DNA of 64,000 nucleotides from Monosporascus cannonballus (GCA_004154925.1 QJNS01000141.1:1-64000), one strand, 5' to 3'. Positions 45,028-57,289 are shown, counted from the stretch's first letter. Numbers and translations are program-made. Notes: generated by a model not told the origin, from the letters alone.

Positions 45028-47791
45028 TTAATTACGCCATCCCAACACATGACAATGACCTAATCATGAACTGCTTTACATTGAACCGGGATATCGCCCG
45101 TCCTATTGCTCGATCCAGACTGTAGTAAGACTCATAGCTGCCACTCTGGATCTTTCGTTCGTCCATTTCTCTTATACCATCGTCTTCGTTGTGTCCAGTA
45201 ATTAGTTTGAGATGAGAACGCCCTACTTGTTTTCAGAGCACACTGGGAATTTGGCGTGAAAGTTCACCGAAATATCAAATTCAAAAGGTGACATCATTCT
45301 CTGAACCCGCTCGGGCTATTTACCACATGAGCAGTTCCGGTCGGATCTGAAATGTCTGAAGCGTGTCGCAGCTGAAGATGATGTCCCATATGCGGCTAGG
45401 GATGTTAATAGAGACAATACTCCACCCCCCTGTAGACCCGGCATGCCTCGCCTTTAATGGCAAAATCCTGTCTTTCATCATAGATGACGACGTGTCGGAT
45501 CAGACTGCGATATGCCGGCCGGAAGTCAGCCCACATCCCTGGCGAACTGGGCACTACCATTGAAGGAAAATACGCCGAATCCCCAGAATATCCCAGCGGC
45601 GTCCGCTTGGACTCCATGATTCACGAGGAGTGGTTGCATATTCCGGCCGTTTCGCGCAATCACAGCACCCGAGAGGGATCCCAGGCCGGATTCGGGTCAG
45701 AGGATACAGGGCTGGTAGGTAGCGGGGATGTAATGATTTCTCCCGCACAAAGGGGCACAGCGCCATGATGGCGCCTCAGACGCTGTGGCGGCTCGAGTAA
45801 AAGAAGCGATAGATCTGGTCGTGTATCTCCATGGGGAGATTCAGAAATCACCACTGCGACATAGCCGGGACAAGGTGTGATTGCTTCTAAAAGCCGACCG
45901 GGATAGCGAGAGCGGCTAAGGACCATGGTCCATGGTAGACCGCCGGCGGCCGGAAGTCTTGGAACGCACCATGCTTGAGATGTCTCACTTGGATGATATA
46001 TGCGCATTTCAATTAGGGCTGCGACAGCCGACACCATAAGTTTTCAACTACGACATAGAAAACAGTACATTTTAGGGGCATAGGATTGTATTGACGTGTT
46101 AGCCAAGAATGTAATCTAGTGCTGGGCCAACGGACTCCTAGACGTTAATCGGAGGAAGCGTGTCATGCTGTTTTGCAAGCTGAAGTGACAGGGGGTGGAA
46201 TGACCATGAGACTTCAGACCTAAAATAGGGCTAAACCTGCCATGGCGTAACATATCGGTCGTGGTCCTCGTTAGGCTCTGTCGCGTCGGGACTAGTATCA
46301 AAGATCCTATACGGCGACAGTTTTCAGAACCATATTTTACAAAGGAACCTGGAACGGCGGTCGGAACGATACATCCAACTAGCATAATACTGAGTCTCAG
46401 TTGTAATAGTGACAACATGGCGGCCTGAGAAGACGGTGATTGGGTGACTTACTACCAGTTCTTGTTGTCTTTTATTTCCTTGAGTGCGCAGGCCCTACGA
46501 TGGGAGCATATATATATGCCATCCCCGCCACTTTATAAAATCTCGTTGTTATTCTCCATCAATACAGATTCTGCCTCCTCTCCTTACCAAGTCCGCGGGT
46601 TAGGTAGGATATCCTTGCCTATGTTCCAAAATCCCGTAGGATAGTCTAGTATCTATTCGGGTGAAGAAAAGCCCATGTGTTCTTCAGCATGTATATCTGT
46701 GACACTGGCAACGAAGCTACACAGGACGGCTGTTCAACCTGGCGAGGGGCATGTGCAGTACATATTCAACATCGCGGTAAGATTTATATTGTGGTTCGAC
46801 CCAGCCAGCCGTACAGGCAAGCGATAGGTGACGTGTTTCCATCCATAAGGTGTAATTGGTGGGAAATTTGTTAGGGATATAACAAGTTGAATAATGATGA
46901 CACGTCCTAGGTGACTCGATAGTCTATGAAGGACTGGGTTGAACCCATGGATATCGCGAGGCCCTGGAGCGGGCTAAGTCCAGCTTCAATGACCCACGTC
47001 CCAGGTTGCTTGGAGCTCTGTTTATTGGTGGGTCCATCTTGTAACAACACAGGTCAAATCGAGCGAACCAACATGAAATGGATTGAGAGGGTTAGGGTAT
47101 CACGCCGGATACATATGCATTTTGTGGTTGCTTCTTAAAATAGTTTGGAGTCGGAAAGAGTCAACTGAGACTAAATAATACGAGCTAAAACACTAGAGCC
47201 TAGCCCTCAGCCATAATCTGATTGCAGTTTGTTAAGCCACACATCGTCTTATACCATCCTAATTCGACGCCTCTTGAGCCTTAGACACACATGCGCGCCA
47301 TGAAGAATGAGGGGGCCGCACCTAAGACCCTTCCCTCACTCTTTACCAATATTAGCTACTCGGCGTAGAGACTGATGCCCCAAGCCACACCTCCCCCCTT
47401 CTCAAGTCTTTGAAGCTCTCGAAATATTCGTTACGTTATAGTGGCGGGTTGGTGCTAACATTCAGCCTCAAGAATCAACTAACCCAGAAAAAATACAAGG
47501 TCTTTTAATAGCTAATTTTCTGGCTCAAGGCCCGCTTGATTCATAAATAGCCTTGTGAGCCATGCTTATGGGCATACCAATGGCCTTTGCTTGGCGCCCT
47601 CTAGGTGTTTTCGGTGATGCTCATTACTCGTCAAGCCGGGAAGCCAACGAGGCGGAGTCGAGCTTCGAATATCTGGACGAGTCTCCAGGCAGGCAATTGT
47701 GCTAAAGTTAGCGTGGGGAGTCAATCATCAACACATCGCCATCCCATTGACAAGGCAGGGCCTAGGAGTCCATATGATGTCTCGTTCTAAG
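45028..47791. other. Gene-poor stretch after the RIP block
   Basis: Composition returns to balanced here. The overlapping frames on both strands at 45.36-46.04 kb (up to 125 codons) are the densest, but neither strand gives a recognisable domain; they may mark a decayed gene. I recognise nothing else up to the promoter of the But2-like gene. Confidence 0.5.
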
Positions 47792-47800
47792 TATATAAAA
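47792..47800 (+). promoter_or_regulatory. TATA box of the But2-like secreted protein gene
   Basis: TATATAAAA lies about 190 bp before the ATG at 47988. A pyrimidine-rich leader runs about 47870-47970. Confidence 0.45.
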
Positions 47801-47987
47801 GAAGGGATGTTCGACATTCCCATAGAGATTCTCTCACATCAACACGAATATATTCACGAAACCTCAGGGACCTGTCTTCTCCTTTCCTCTACATCTTTTA
47901 GTTTTAGCAAAAACTCTGCATTATTTGCTCTTTAAGGGCCTGAAATACCTTTACACTAGTCTACTCTTATCTAAATAATCCGCTAAG

Positions 47988-48590
47988 ATGCTTTCGAAGA
48001 CTATCTTCACAGTCGCTTTCCTTGCCACATGGGTACTCGCTTGGCCCGTCACTAAACGAGATGAATGCAATGGTGGCAATACCAATAACAACGGCAATAC
48101 CAACTCCTTCACGCCCAAGGCTACCTACAACTACGACGTCTCAACCGGAGCTATCGAGTGTAGCCCAACTACCAACCGGGTCATTAAGTCCGACACCGAC
48201 AACGGACACCACATCACAACCCTCCTGACCTTCGAGTACCCCACGGCGTCTGCAGGCAAGATGTGCCAGTTCGGCTTCCGTCTGGAGGCAACAGACACCT
48301 CGACTGGCAACCAAGGCGGGCTTGTCGACCTGTTCTCGAGCTTGGCTCCCGCTCCCGGTTGCACTTCTGGTTGGGGTCCCGGCAATCAGCGCAATGTCCA
48401 TATGGCGCGGCTCAAGCCTGTTCTCGACGGCGAAGCTACGTTCACCGACACGTACACTACGTATCTTACTGCACCTTCTCCGTGCAAGGCTCCCGGCACT
48501 GTTGAAGCCTTCGAGCTTGTAGGTGTTAACGATAACGTCCATGTCGAGTGGGAGCCCTCCGTTTCAGGGGCATTTATCTCATACTCATAG
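47988..48590 (+). CDS. Small secreted protein, But2-domain-like
   Basis: The product is 200 aa from a single exon. Residues 1-18 are a signal peptide (MLSKTIFTVAFLATWVLA), followed by a KR site at 23-24 (VTKRDEC) that suggests Kex2 processing, then a low-complexity Asn/Gly/Thr stretch (about 28-40). The rest is a beta-rich domain with LLTFEYPTASAGKMCQFGFRLE, VDLFSSLAPAPGC, a central NVHMARL strand, and the end VGVNDNVHVEWEPSVSGAFISYS. This order and the ...G.FISY ending match the fungal But2 C-terminal domain family of secreted proteins, whose biochemical function is not established. Four Cys in the mature domain could pair. A TATA box lies upstream. It may act at the cell surface or outside the cell; a role in host interaction would be speculation. 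Confidence 0.78.
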   Translation: MLSKTIFTVAFLATWVLAWPVTKRDECNGGNTNNNGNTNSFTPKATYNYDVSTGAIECSPTTNRVIKSDTDNGHHITTLLTFEYPTASAGKMCQFGFRLEATDTSTGNQGGLVDLFSSLAPAPGCTSGWGPGNQRNVHMARLKPVLDGEATFTDTYTTYLTAPSPCKAPGTVEAFELVGVNDNVHVEWEPSVSGAFISYS

Positions 48591-50494
48591 GCCGACCTTT
48601 CTTTTCTGCAAGGTATCTGCCCAGGAGTTCCACCGAGCTTTCAGACCCGCGAGGGGCTTCGCCCACTAGACACTCATTCAAATGGCTTACATCCGGGGTA
48701 CTAACTACTTGTCTCTCTCCTCCCCTTTTTTATAGCAGGATGGACCTCGTATTGTCCTGGGGGTCTGTGAATTTTACTCTCTCATTTTCCATGGTTAATA
48801 ATCTTGTATATAACGCTAAGTGCGGCATGATTTACCTATAATTACCTGTTGGGATATAGTTAGAATAGGGGAAAGGCGACCTATATCTTTATACCTATAT
48901 ATAATTGTAAAGTCTCCAGACAGTCAACCCGACCACTAGGTATGAAATATAGCAAGTTTTCCAACCTGTCTTCGACACTGCAAATGTCACAGAAGAGATT
49001 TGAGGCTATATTCTGACTCTAGGGAGGGAAAGATCTTTCCAAGCCACTTAAGCTGATTGAAACCCTTTTTATATTACCTGGTGGGGCTCACCAGCGGTGT
49101 CTTATTGGAGCCCTTTAGGCTCTCATTTTTCCCATGACAGCAAACTAGTAGAGAACGCGCTGTATTTGGTCCAGCTGTGGCGGACCCGATTAAGGTGGTA
49201 CTTACGCTGAGATGCATGATACACCAAGAGGGGGGCAATGTACGAGCGGACGTTAGCGATCCTACGAAGCGTGGCAGCGGATATTGGATTCCATGAAGAG
49301 GAGGATTCCAAGAATAGTTGGGCTGGAAGAAGACTAGCGTTACTGAATTTTAGCTACCATGAACAACCAAACTACCAAATGATATTAGCCATAAAACTCT
49401 CGGTTCCTTGCTGCATAATTCCTCCTGATGGACTAAATTCCGTGGAATATTCTTCAGGGTACTGACCCCTTGTCCCTCAGAGGATGCGCTCCTTTTCAGA
49501 CATTTCACGAATATTGTATTCCCTGGGAATGCACCAAGGCACCTTGACAGAGATCACTCGTCAACTGAGCCCCTAATATTTAGCCCTTTGACTATATATC
49601 ATCTAATATCTTGAAGATTTAGAGCTATAAAAATTTTCTCAGGCAGTCATGGCAGACTGTTTGCACCTCTGACCTATTAGCGGTTGGGCATGATAGCAGA
49701 CTACAACTAGATGCCGTGTATTGCATAGAGGAATTCGAGCGCTGAGAACATTGTATCTCATAGATAATAGTATTATATTACCTTATCTCATTCGGTAAAT
49801 GTACATGACTCTCTGTCATAGATGATCCTATAATTGGCGAGGATCAATACTGGCTTGCTACGTGCATGTAGAATGAACATAATTATGCAGCAAGACACTC
49901 TATGCAATAAAGCAGAAGAGCCGCTCCCTGCTTGACCCGGACCCGTAATTGGCAATTCCTGACAAGGTTTGTACTACGGTATCTATTTTAAATCCCGTGT
50001 AGCGTTATGTACTTACGTACCGAACTGATTACAGCACCTGATCGGCCCATTGTACCACCACAATGATGGACCTTTTATGGTCGATGTGCCTAGTCTGGTC
50101 CGGGTTCCCCATGCCAAGCTGTCACTGGGACTGGCCCCACTGGCTAAGTGGGCAGGGTCTCATTGCCAAACAAAGCAATCGAGATGCGAAAGCTTATCTG
50201 AACAGTTCGTTTCCCACATACGGTTATGTATGTACTACTTAAGCGTACAAATCCCTAGTGTCCAATTGAAGTTTGCGACACGGGCAGGACAGGATATCAG
50301 GTCGTGTAATAGCAATTAGAATTGTCGTTGATGCTTCTGAGGCTGAATATAGGCGATGCCTTCGCTCATGATGTAATTTGAATGCCTTATAAATTTCAGG
50401 TGTTAGACAGCTGGATAGTGCCTACTCCCTCACTTCCTGAATTTACCCACTCCCTGAATTAGAATTTCCAAACAACCAAAAAACATATACCCAC
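48591..50494. other. Intergenic stretch without recognisable gene
   Basis: Balanced to slightly AT-rich, with only short frames on both strands (for example 49123-49311 minus, 49238-49465 plus, 50050-50319 plus), none recognisable. Confidence 0.5.
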
Positions 50495-51262
50495 TGTTGG
50501 GTACGGGGTGTTGGTTTAATGGACGACTACAATACTTATGATGGTGGGCACGTTCAACATAATTATACCGACATCAACAGAGCTCAGTTCTCGTACAACA
50601 GCGCTGTGTTTCTCTTAGGTGCTGCGCATATGTATAATTATACGAACGGCAGACAACTTGTAAGCAATCCCGGGAGATGTTCCCTCCCTTTCCTTCTCCC
50701 TAGCAGTAGTTCCCCCACGAAGCCTTCGTGGTTAATGGCACCTTACATATGTCTCACGCCTCATCTCTATGCGGTCAAGTATTTCGAAAGTAAACCTACT
50801 AACTCTGTGTTGCGGTGGCAAGAGCGGGTCAGTGGGCTCATGGAAGGCACTCTCCGCACGTTTTTCGTGAATGCCGTCGCGACCGAGGTAGCGCGCGCAC
50901 TGCACTAGACCTGTACCACGGCCATATCGAGCTTCAGGGGCTACAATCACCGTTGGATGACGAAGACGACACTGGTGACGCTTTTCACCGCGGACAGGAT
51001 CCTGCGGGTCCTCAGGAAGTCGGCTCAGGTAGCGGTGAACCAATGCACGGGTGGGCTGAACGGCGGAACCGCGGGAGCCGGCCAGACTATGAACGTATTG
51101 AGTGCCGTCTCTTCTCTGTTCCACATGACCTTAACGAGCCCCCTGACCAATAGCACCGGTGGTACGAGTGTTGGCAACCTCAATGCGGGGCGGGGTAGCG
51201 ATCAACTTGCCCCCGTGTTTCGTCGCGATAACCATGGCCGGTGGGTAGAGCCGGTACAGTGA
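50495..51262 (+). pseudogene. Truncated GH76 (Dcw1/Dfg5-like) glycosidase remnant
   Basis: The frame carries the second half of a glycoside hydrolase family 76 protein (alpha-1,6-mannanase-like, wall-glycoprotein anchoring). It reads WVRGVGLMDDYNTYDG, then DINRAQFSYNSAVFLLGAAHMYNYTNG, then FRGYNHRWMTKTT...FTADRILRVLRKSAQVAVNQCTGG, and MNVLSAVSSL...TNSTGGTSVGN. An in-frame TAG at 50906-50908 separates the two halves, with the frame continuing unchanged to a TGA at 51260-51262. The N-terminal half, which in GH76 holds the signal peptide and the catalytic Asp-Asp pair, is not present upstream, and part of the middle (about 50650-50760) no longer fits the family. There is no GPI-type tail. It is non-functional unless an unusual intron removes the stop. 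Confidence 0.68.
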
Positions 51263-51646
51263 TGGACCTGCTTGTTGGGTGTGCATTGGCACAATGAATT
51301 GGATGAGTTTAGGGCGTTGAATTTGTTACTGGCCGGCTTCTCCAAATTGATTATGCTTAAAGTCCACTTATCTCCGTGTATCTCCCTCGTGAGCGAGACC
51401 CGAGTCCGTGCATTTAACGACATCAGACGCAAGCAACCAAATCACAGCGCACAGCCCCCGATTTCGGCATTGCATTCCCTTAGACCCTCCCCGGTCACGG
51501 ACCTAGACAGTACGCATAAATACGCTAGAACTGCAAGTCGCTCACTACCACGATCGAAATTCCTTCCCCACATCAGAGGTCCCACGCGCAGTGCTACCTC
51601 AATTATATAAATGTGACGCAGAGCAATAATCATAGGAGAAACCGCC
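51263..51646. other. Intergenic, promoter side of the Rossmann-fold gene
   Basis: No gene. ATTATATAAAT at 51600-51610 is a candidate TATA element but lies only ~40 bp before the ATG. Confidence 0.45.
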
Positions 51647-52690
51647 ATGAAGCTCGTCATCACGGGCGCCACCGGCTTCGTTGGCAGAGAGGTTGTACGT
51701 CAGAGCCTCGCGCGCCCCGAGATCACCTCCGTAGTTGCGCTGGCCCGCAGTCCCGTCTCCATCCCCGCTCCAGAGACCCTGCCGCCCGGAGCCGACACCT
51801 CGAAACTCCGCGCCGTCAAGATCGCGGATTACGCCGAGTACTCCGAGGACGTGAGGAGGGAGTTCGTGGGGGCGCATGCTTGTATTTGGTAAATTCTTTT
51901 CGACCTCTTATTTTCTTTTAATTTCCTGCTTCTTCTCGAAAATTTATGTTATGGTACTTATTCCTCTCCTGTACCTCCATGCGATTGTCAAGTCGTAAAA
52001 AGTTGTCACGGTGCTGATTTAGGTACGCTACGTACAAAATGCAGGACCGTCGCCATCACGCCGGCCAAGTCTCGCGGATACGACTGGGAGGTCGTCAAGC
52101 GCGTCTGCCACACCAGCACGCTCGCGGGCCTGGCTGCCCTGTGCGAAGCGGGGCCCGCGCAGCCGTTTCGCTTCCTCTACGCGAGCGGGTCGGCGGCCGA
52201 GCGCGACCAGACCAAGAAGCCGCGCTTCATGCCGCAGTACTCACTTTTGCGGGTTAGTCGGCCGTCCATCTGTCCATTAGCTTCCCATCATGATCGTCGT
52301 CTGTCACCCGCATTATGTATCTTCATCTCACTTTGGCTTTTCACCCCTGCCCAAATAAAACCTACGCAGTACACTTATGTAGCTACGAGTGCCTTCCATT
52401 AACCCAACCTCCACCGAACTGTGCAGGGCGAGACAGAAAACCAGGTTCTTGCGTACGCCGCTGCGCACGACGGCGTCGAGGCCTGTGCCGCGAAGCCGGG
52501 GCTCATCCTCGCGGGTGGCGGCGCACTGCGAGCCGCGCTGGGGTCCCTCGTCTACTGGGTCAGCGGTATGCGGCCCATCGCCGTTACTGACCTCGCGCGT
52601 GTCATGCTCGACCAGGTCATCCACGGCTTTGAACGGGAGCCGCTGATGGATGGGGATCTCGTGAGGCTCGCTGCGGAGAAGGGAGAGTAG
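51647..52690 (+). CDS. NAD(P)-binding Rossmann-fold protein (NmrA/epimerase-like)
   Basis: Three exons: 51647-51888, 52045-52252 and 52427-52690. Introns of 156 and 174 bp run GTAAAT...GCAG and GTTAGT...GCAG. The product is 237 aa. The N-terminus MKLVITGATGFVGREVVRQSL carries the GxxGxxG dinucleotide motif of atypical short-chain dehydrogenases. The first junction gives ACIWTVAITPAKSRGYDWE, then VCHTSTLAGLAAL and FLYASGSAAERDQ, where the YASG strand replaces the usual catalytic YxxxK. The last exon has GETENQVLAYAA and KPGLILAGGG...MRPIAVTDLARVMLDQVIHGFE. Similar fungal proteins are annotated as nucleoside-diphosphate-sugar epimerases; the substrate is unknown, and a redox-sensing role is possible. 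It is the only intact intron-bearing gene between the two RIP blocks. The frame is clean and GC-rich. Confidence 0.85.
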
Positions 52691-53128
52691 TCATAGATTT
52701 GGGGTTTGGGCCTTCAGGGTTGTGTATGAGCTGAGTGGAGGGGGAGCGCTGTTCCGCGTAGGATCAAGCCATTTGGAAAACCGATACGCCTTGGGTGGTT
52801 ATATCTAAAACCACTATTGAGTAGCCGAATGGGCACTCTTTGTACGCTGGTCCATACCGCCTGCACGATCTTACACACGATTAGAGATCCGAGCTTATAA
52901 TGCGAGTTGGAGGTAGGGATCGGTAGTCAGGGCACACTGCTTGATACCTTCCAGCTCAGGCTTCACAGGGCAGGTGGATATCCGAATTCACACCTTTTGA
53001 TTCATAGGACGGCTTGTTCTCAGAAATTGGTACGATTAATTATCAGGAAAAGCTTCGCTTAGCTCTGAGAAGCTAACCAGAAAGTAACCAAAGTATCACA
53101 GTCGAAAACAGGCTTTTCAAACTACCCC
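52691..53128. other. Intergenic region
   Basis: 3' flank of the Rossmann-fold gene. No gene recognised before the solo-LTR pair. Confidence 0.5.
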
Positions 53129-53133
53129 CATAT

Positions 53134-53563
53134 TGTCAGACCTAGCAACGCAATGGCTTAGCTAGTCAGTTGCTAGTGGGGATTGCTTTTTGTATCTCCA
53201 GTACCCCTTTCTCCTAGCTACCACTTTTTACATGTATTTAAGGAGGCTTTGCCACCCTCACTTCCTATCTAGGACCTCCTAGAGGTCATGTGAGACCCTG
53301 ACATCACACACAGAAGCATATAACTGAAGAAAAGTGTATTAACAGGTTGCCTTTTCCTTTAGAAGGTCCTAGCCAGAAAGTGAAGGTAGCGAACCCTCCT
53401 TTTATACAGGTAAATACAGGTGGAGCTGGGAGAAAAAGGTACCAGGGGTACAGGAAGTAATTCCCGCTAGTGCTGACTGGCTTACTAGGTCTGACAGGTC
53501 AACAACCTGATAAATCATCTTCCTTCAGCTATATGCTTCAGTGTGTGAAGTCAGGACCTCATA
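53134..53563 (+). mobile_element. Outer solo LTR, target duplication CATAT
   Basis: It begins TGTCAGACCTAG and ends GACCTCATA (TCACA with one C-to-T change). It is flanked by CATAT at 53129-53133 and 53564-53568. After removal of the inner insertion (53289-53496) and its duplicated GGTCA, 217 bp remain, matching the inner copy over its length in the opposite orientation, including the AACCTG..AA and CTTCAGYTATATGCTTC blocks. Confidence 0.85.
53289..53496 (-). mobile_element. Inner solo LTR, target duplication GGTCA
   Basis: A 208-bp LTR inserted in inverse orientation into the outer copy. On the minus strand it starts TGTCAGACCTAGTAAG, has a TATAAAAGGAGG promoter-like element, and ends GGTCTCACA. 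GGTCA flanks it at 53284-53288 and 53497-53501. No RIP-type decay is evident. Confidence 0.88.
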
Positions 53564-53568
53564 CATAT

Positions 53569-54640
53569 ACAGCGCATTGAACTTGTATAGCGCATATTGG
53601 AACATGCTTCTATAAGGATTTAGTTGATTGCATCTATTTGCGTTGTGTAGTGTAAAGTGAGCTAATTTAATGAGCTGCTCTGACTGTGGCATGGACGGCA
53701 ATGGGACAAAGCGATGATGCTATTCACGCGCCAATGATGCTGCAGAACAATAGAAAGAGGCTGTAGGAGCCCTAGTTAATGGAGGCCCTGGGCTAGGAGG
53801 CTGAAGCTGCGATCGCCCTATTGGGGCCTTTCGCGTGGCCCAGCCGTTCAGGTCATATGTGAGTGGGCGGTTTCCACCTGGCCATTCCGGATTTCTCCCA
53901 GACCGATTCCGGGCGCTTGAAATGATGGGATGCGCCCGGCTGATAAAGAGCAGCTGGTAGACCTATTGGCTCCACTGTTCAGCTAAAAAGAAAAGAGTAG
54001 GATGAACTGAACAGGGCAAGTGTAGTGCTAGTGAGCTTAGGAAGTGTTTCGTACAACCCGCGCTGCACGTTTGAACATCTTCTGCTGCGTGCTCGCTGAG
54101 TGGAGCTCCCCAACGATTTGAATCCCGTTCTTACTTCCTCTCATGCTGGCCTCTGGAGACGCATACACCTCAAGAGTGGGACTGCATATGTGTCAGAACT
54201 TGGCTTAACTTAGCCAGGTCTTGGCTTATTTAGGGTAGCGGCTAATAGAAACTGCGTTTTGTATATCTGATATCCGTATGTCTTGTCTCATTAAAATCAG
54301 GCTCTATTTTAGAGGTTATGGCTGCACCTGCGGCGCAGCTGGAGCTAAGTAACTTTTAGTACCACGTTAATCTAATTTGTAAAAAACCTACAAAAATAAC
54401 AAAACCTCCAAAATAAGGCCTAATATTAAGTTGTGATTTTTTAGTTCCGTTCTATATATTTCCATATAAACATTTAAAAATCCATTTTGAAAATTTGTAA
54501 ATATAATAATAACGAAATTTTATTACAAAATAAAAAGAAATTTAAATATATAGAATTTTCCAATCGAAAGATAATTTGATAAAAATATTAAGAAAATAAA
54601 TTAAAATTTCCGTTCTATATATATTTTCCAACCGTAACGC
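53569..54640. other. Intergenic region grading into AT-rich DNA
   Basis: No gene recognised. Composition is balanced until about 54370 and then AT-rich. A TTCCGTTCTATATAT phrase occurs twice (about 54446 and 54608). Confidence 0.5.
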
Positions 54641-55920
54641 TGTGACGACTAAGCGGTTTAACCAATTATTAAACCTGAGTCGTACGAGTTTATATTAACA
54701 GAAGTATCGCAAGATTCTAAGCAATGAATACAGTAATTTGGTTACGTTTCGCAATATTAATAGTATTTTGGGTAACGATATTTTATTACAAACTGTTACT
54801 ATCTAAATTATAAAAACAACGAACGTATATATTCTATATAAGTTAACTGGTTTTTTATTAGATCTTAAAATTATTACGAATCCAACTTTATTCAATGCGA
54901 TTAATTTTATTTCAATTCGCTTAGATCTTAACGCTAAAAGAAATCAAAAGTTTCTAACTTTCTTACGTAAATTCGACCGTTTGTTGTGACCGGTCTTAAC
55001 TTAATTTATAACTCGATTTTCCTTTTTTTCAAATCTTTATCCTTAAAACTTCTTTTTTAGAAAATCTTATTTTATTATAATAAGTCGTATTATTAATCGC
55101 AAACTTCGCAATCGTTCTAATTAAAGAAAAGTTTAAAATCTCTGATTTTTTATATTGTTAAATTTGGGTTTAAAATAATACCGCATACGCCGTATTTCGA
55201 AAATGATACCAAATATTAAATAATTGAAGAAATTTATTACTGCAACGAATATATTAAAAACCGTCGTCGCTGCGATAGTTTCGGCGTTCTAATCGATTCT
55301 TTACATCGTATTAAGAAAAAAAAACCGCTTAAATCGAAAAAAAACTATCGTCGAGGAAATTCTTTTACAGCTTTAAAAGAAAATAAAAAAGGACCTAGTA
55401 CGCGAATAGCGTAACATCAACGACATTATCGGTCGTTTTTTTCGTTTGCAACGTTAAAAAAAAGTTTTTTTACGATAAAAAGATTAAAATTATCAGCCGC
55501 GAGCTTTGGTTAATAGACGAACTAGAGGAATAAAAGCGTATAGAAACCGAGGCTGCTATAGCCGCGCTTCTCGTTAATCCTTTTAATTAATCTTTAAGGA
55601 CCTTAATTGGAAAGCTATTATCAGCGACCCCGATATCGCTAGTGAAAGTTCCGTAACAGGCGCTGAGCGTTTATAAGGTTTTTTGCAGATTTCTAGATGT
55701 TCTTAGAATCCAGATAATTTTTCTACTTAATTCAATATTGCATAAGTCCGTTTTTCTTTCGCATATCGAGGATTTTTTTATTTCGTATATAATTTCGTTT
55801 TTTACTTTTATATTATTTTATTTCTTTCGTACTTAAATAATATCCGCCATTAATTTAAATAAAAAATATAAAAAACAAAATAGAATTTAAATTTTTGGTA
55901 AAAGTTGTAAAAGGCTTCAC
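54641..55920 (+). mobile_element. Truncated family A LTR retroelement
   Basis: It begins TGTGACGACTAAGCGGTTTAACC and matches the family A LTRs for roughly 200 bp, with a weaker match to about 55010. The following ~900 bp match the 5' interior of the 39389-44290 element: the CTTTTTTTCAAATC stretch near 55025 corresponds to 39820, and the block at 55690-55915 (ATCGAGGATTTTTTTATTTCG, ending TTTTTGGTAAAAGTTG) corresponds to 40450-40670. Homology then stops at normal-composition DNA. No 3' LTR is seen here. Confidence 0.65.
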
Positions 55921-56040
55921 CTGAGCGGTCTGCAATCAGTTGCCAATAAGAGTTTATTTTCTAGCTAAAAAGAAAAGAAAGGGAAAATAAAAATACAGTT
56001 ATATGTGTTCGCATATAAGGCGCTGCGCTAATGCTGCTTG

Positions 56041-56092
56041 GTACCGGCGTTTATCCGGTACTCCATAATAGGGCTCCATATAGCCCTATTAT
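56041..56092. repeat. Two adjacent perfect hairpins beside the copia insertion
   Basis: GTACCGG...CCGGTAC (7-bp arms, 56041-56059) and ATAATAGGGCT...AGCCCTATTAT (11-bp arms, 6-base loop, 56065-56092). The copia target duplication ATTAC starts one base further on. Confidence 0.8.
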
Positions 56093-56097
56093 ATTAC

Positions 56098-56261
56098 TGT
56101 CAGATATAGGGGATATCAGTTGTGTTGTTGTATTCAGCTAATTGCGTGCGTTCTCGCAACGCGTACCACTTTTGTATAGCTTAGCAACGGAGTATATATG
56201 TTTCGATCAAAAGGTGACATTTCCGTATTTGGTGTGTTATAACATACCTGGCTAGCTGACA
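56098..56261 (-). repeat. copia 3' LTR
   Basis: 164 bp, direct repeat of 61433-61596; terminal TGTCAG/CTGACA inverted hexamers. Confidence 0.92.
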
Positions 56262-57289
56262 CATCCCCTTAACGCCTTAAAGCATTCAGGGCGTTGATTA
56301 TTATTTTTCACCACTTCCTAAAGCTGCAGTTATCCATTCATCCTCTCCTCCGGCAATTAAATCCTCCTAATCAGTTAAACTTTTCTTTAAAATCACCCGT
56401 AAAATGTTTTTCCGTTATTCGAAGGTTTCTGTAATATTTACTAGTCCTAGTTATTTTTTAAAATGCCTAAAAGCTTTTCGTAATAAGGCTGTCGTTAATC
56501 CATTTATTAGTATATTACCTGTAAATATATAATCCACTTTAATCAAATTATTTTTTATTATATTTTACAGTTAATAATTATATATATTAATATGTCGTAA
56601 TTTAGTTATGAAAACGACGATATTTGCGTTAATTAACCGTATAATTTGCAAATTATCGTACCATATATGTAGCGGTTTTGTTTTTAAATTAATTCCCAGA
56701 TCTATAATTAATAAAAAATAAAAAGGACTTTTTTGGCGGCCTGCGCAAAAAATAACAATTCCGTTTCGGTTATAAAAATAATTACTTTTTTTTGTTAATT
56801 TACTTTTTACCCGATTATTCCTTTAAATAGTTTAATAATATATATTTGGGAATTTGTTTAATCGATAATATTATCCGTGAAAAAAACGTCGTTTTATATA
56901 TTTATCGAATTCTTGCCGCAGAATTGCAAAACCTATATTTTGGTACCCATTAGATATAATATGATTTAATCGGCCGATTCGTAATATACGGTATTAAGGT
57001 TTAAATTAAATCGTATTAATCGGAATATAGCAAAGGATATATCGGGTCGGGTATTAACAGTTACGTACAAAATCGAACTTATTTTTTTGGTATTTATTAA
57101 CTAAATTTAAATTAGTTAAATCAAGCTTAAACAATAACTTAACGGCAGTAATTAGCATATTTAGAAGATTATTTAAACGTTTTTTGAGGATAAGGTTAAT
57201 TAACTTATTTATGAAATTAAATTAAGATAATTAAAGTTTTCGCTTAACATAATATTTAATTATTTCGATACCGAAAAACTATTAAAAGT

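Noticed and set aside
45363..46037. Cluster of overlapping frames suggesting a gene after the RIP block
   Set aside because: Frames on both strands are equally open, and none gives a domain, start context or splice pattern; I left it as a possible relic only.
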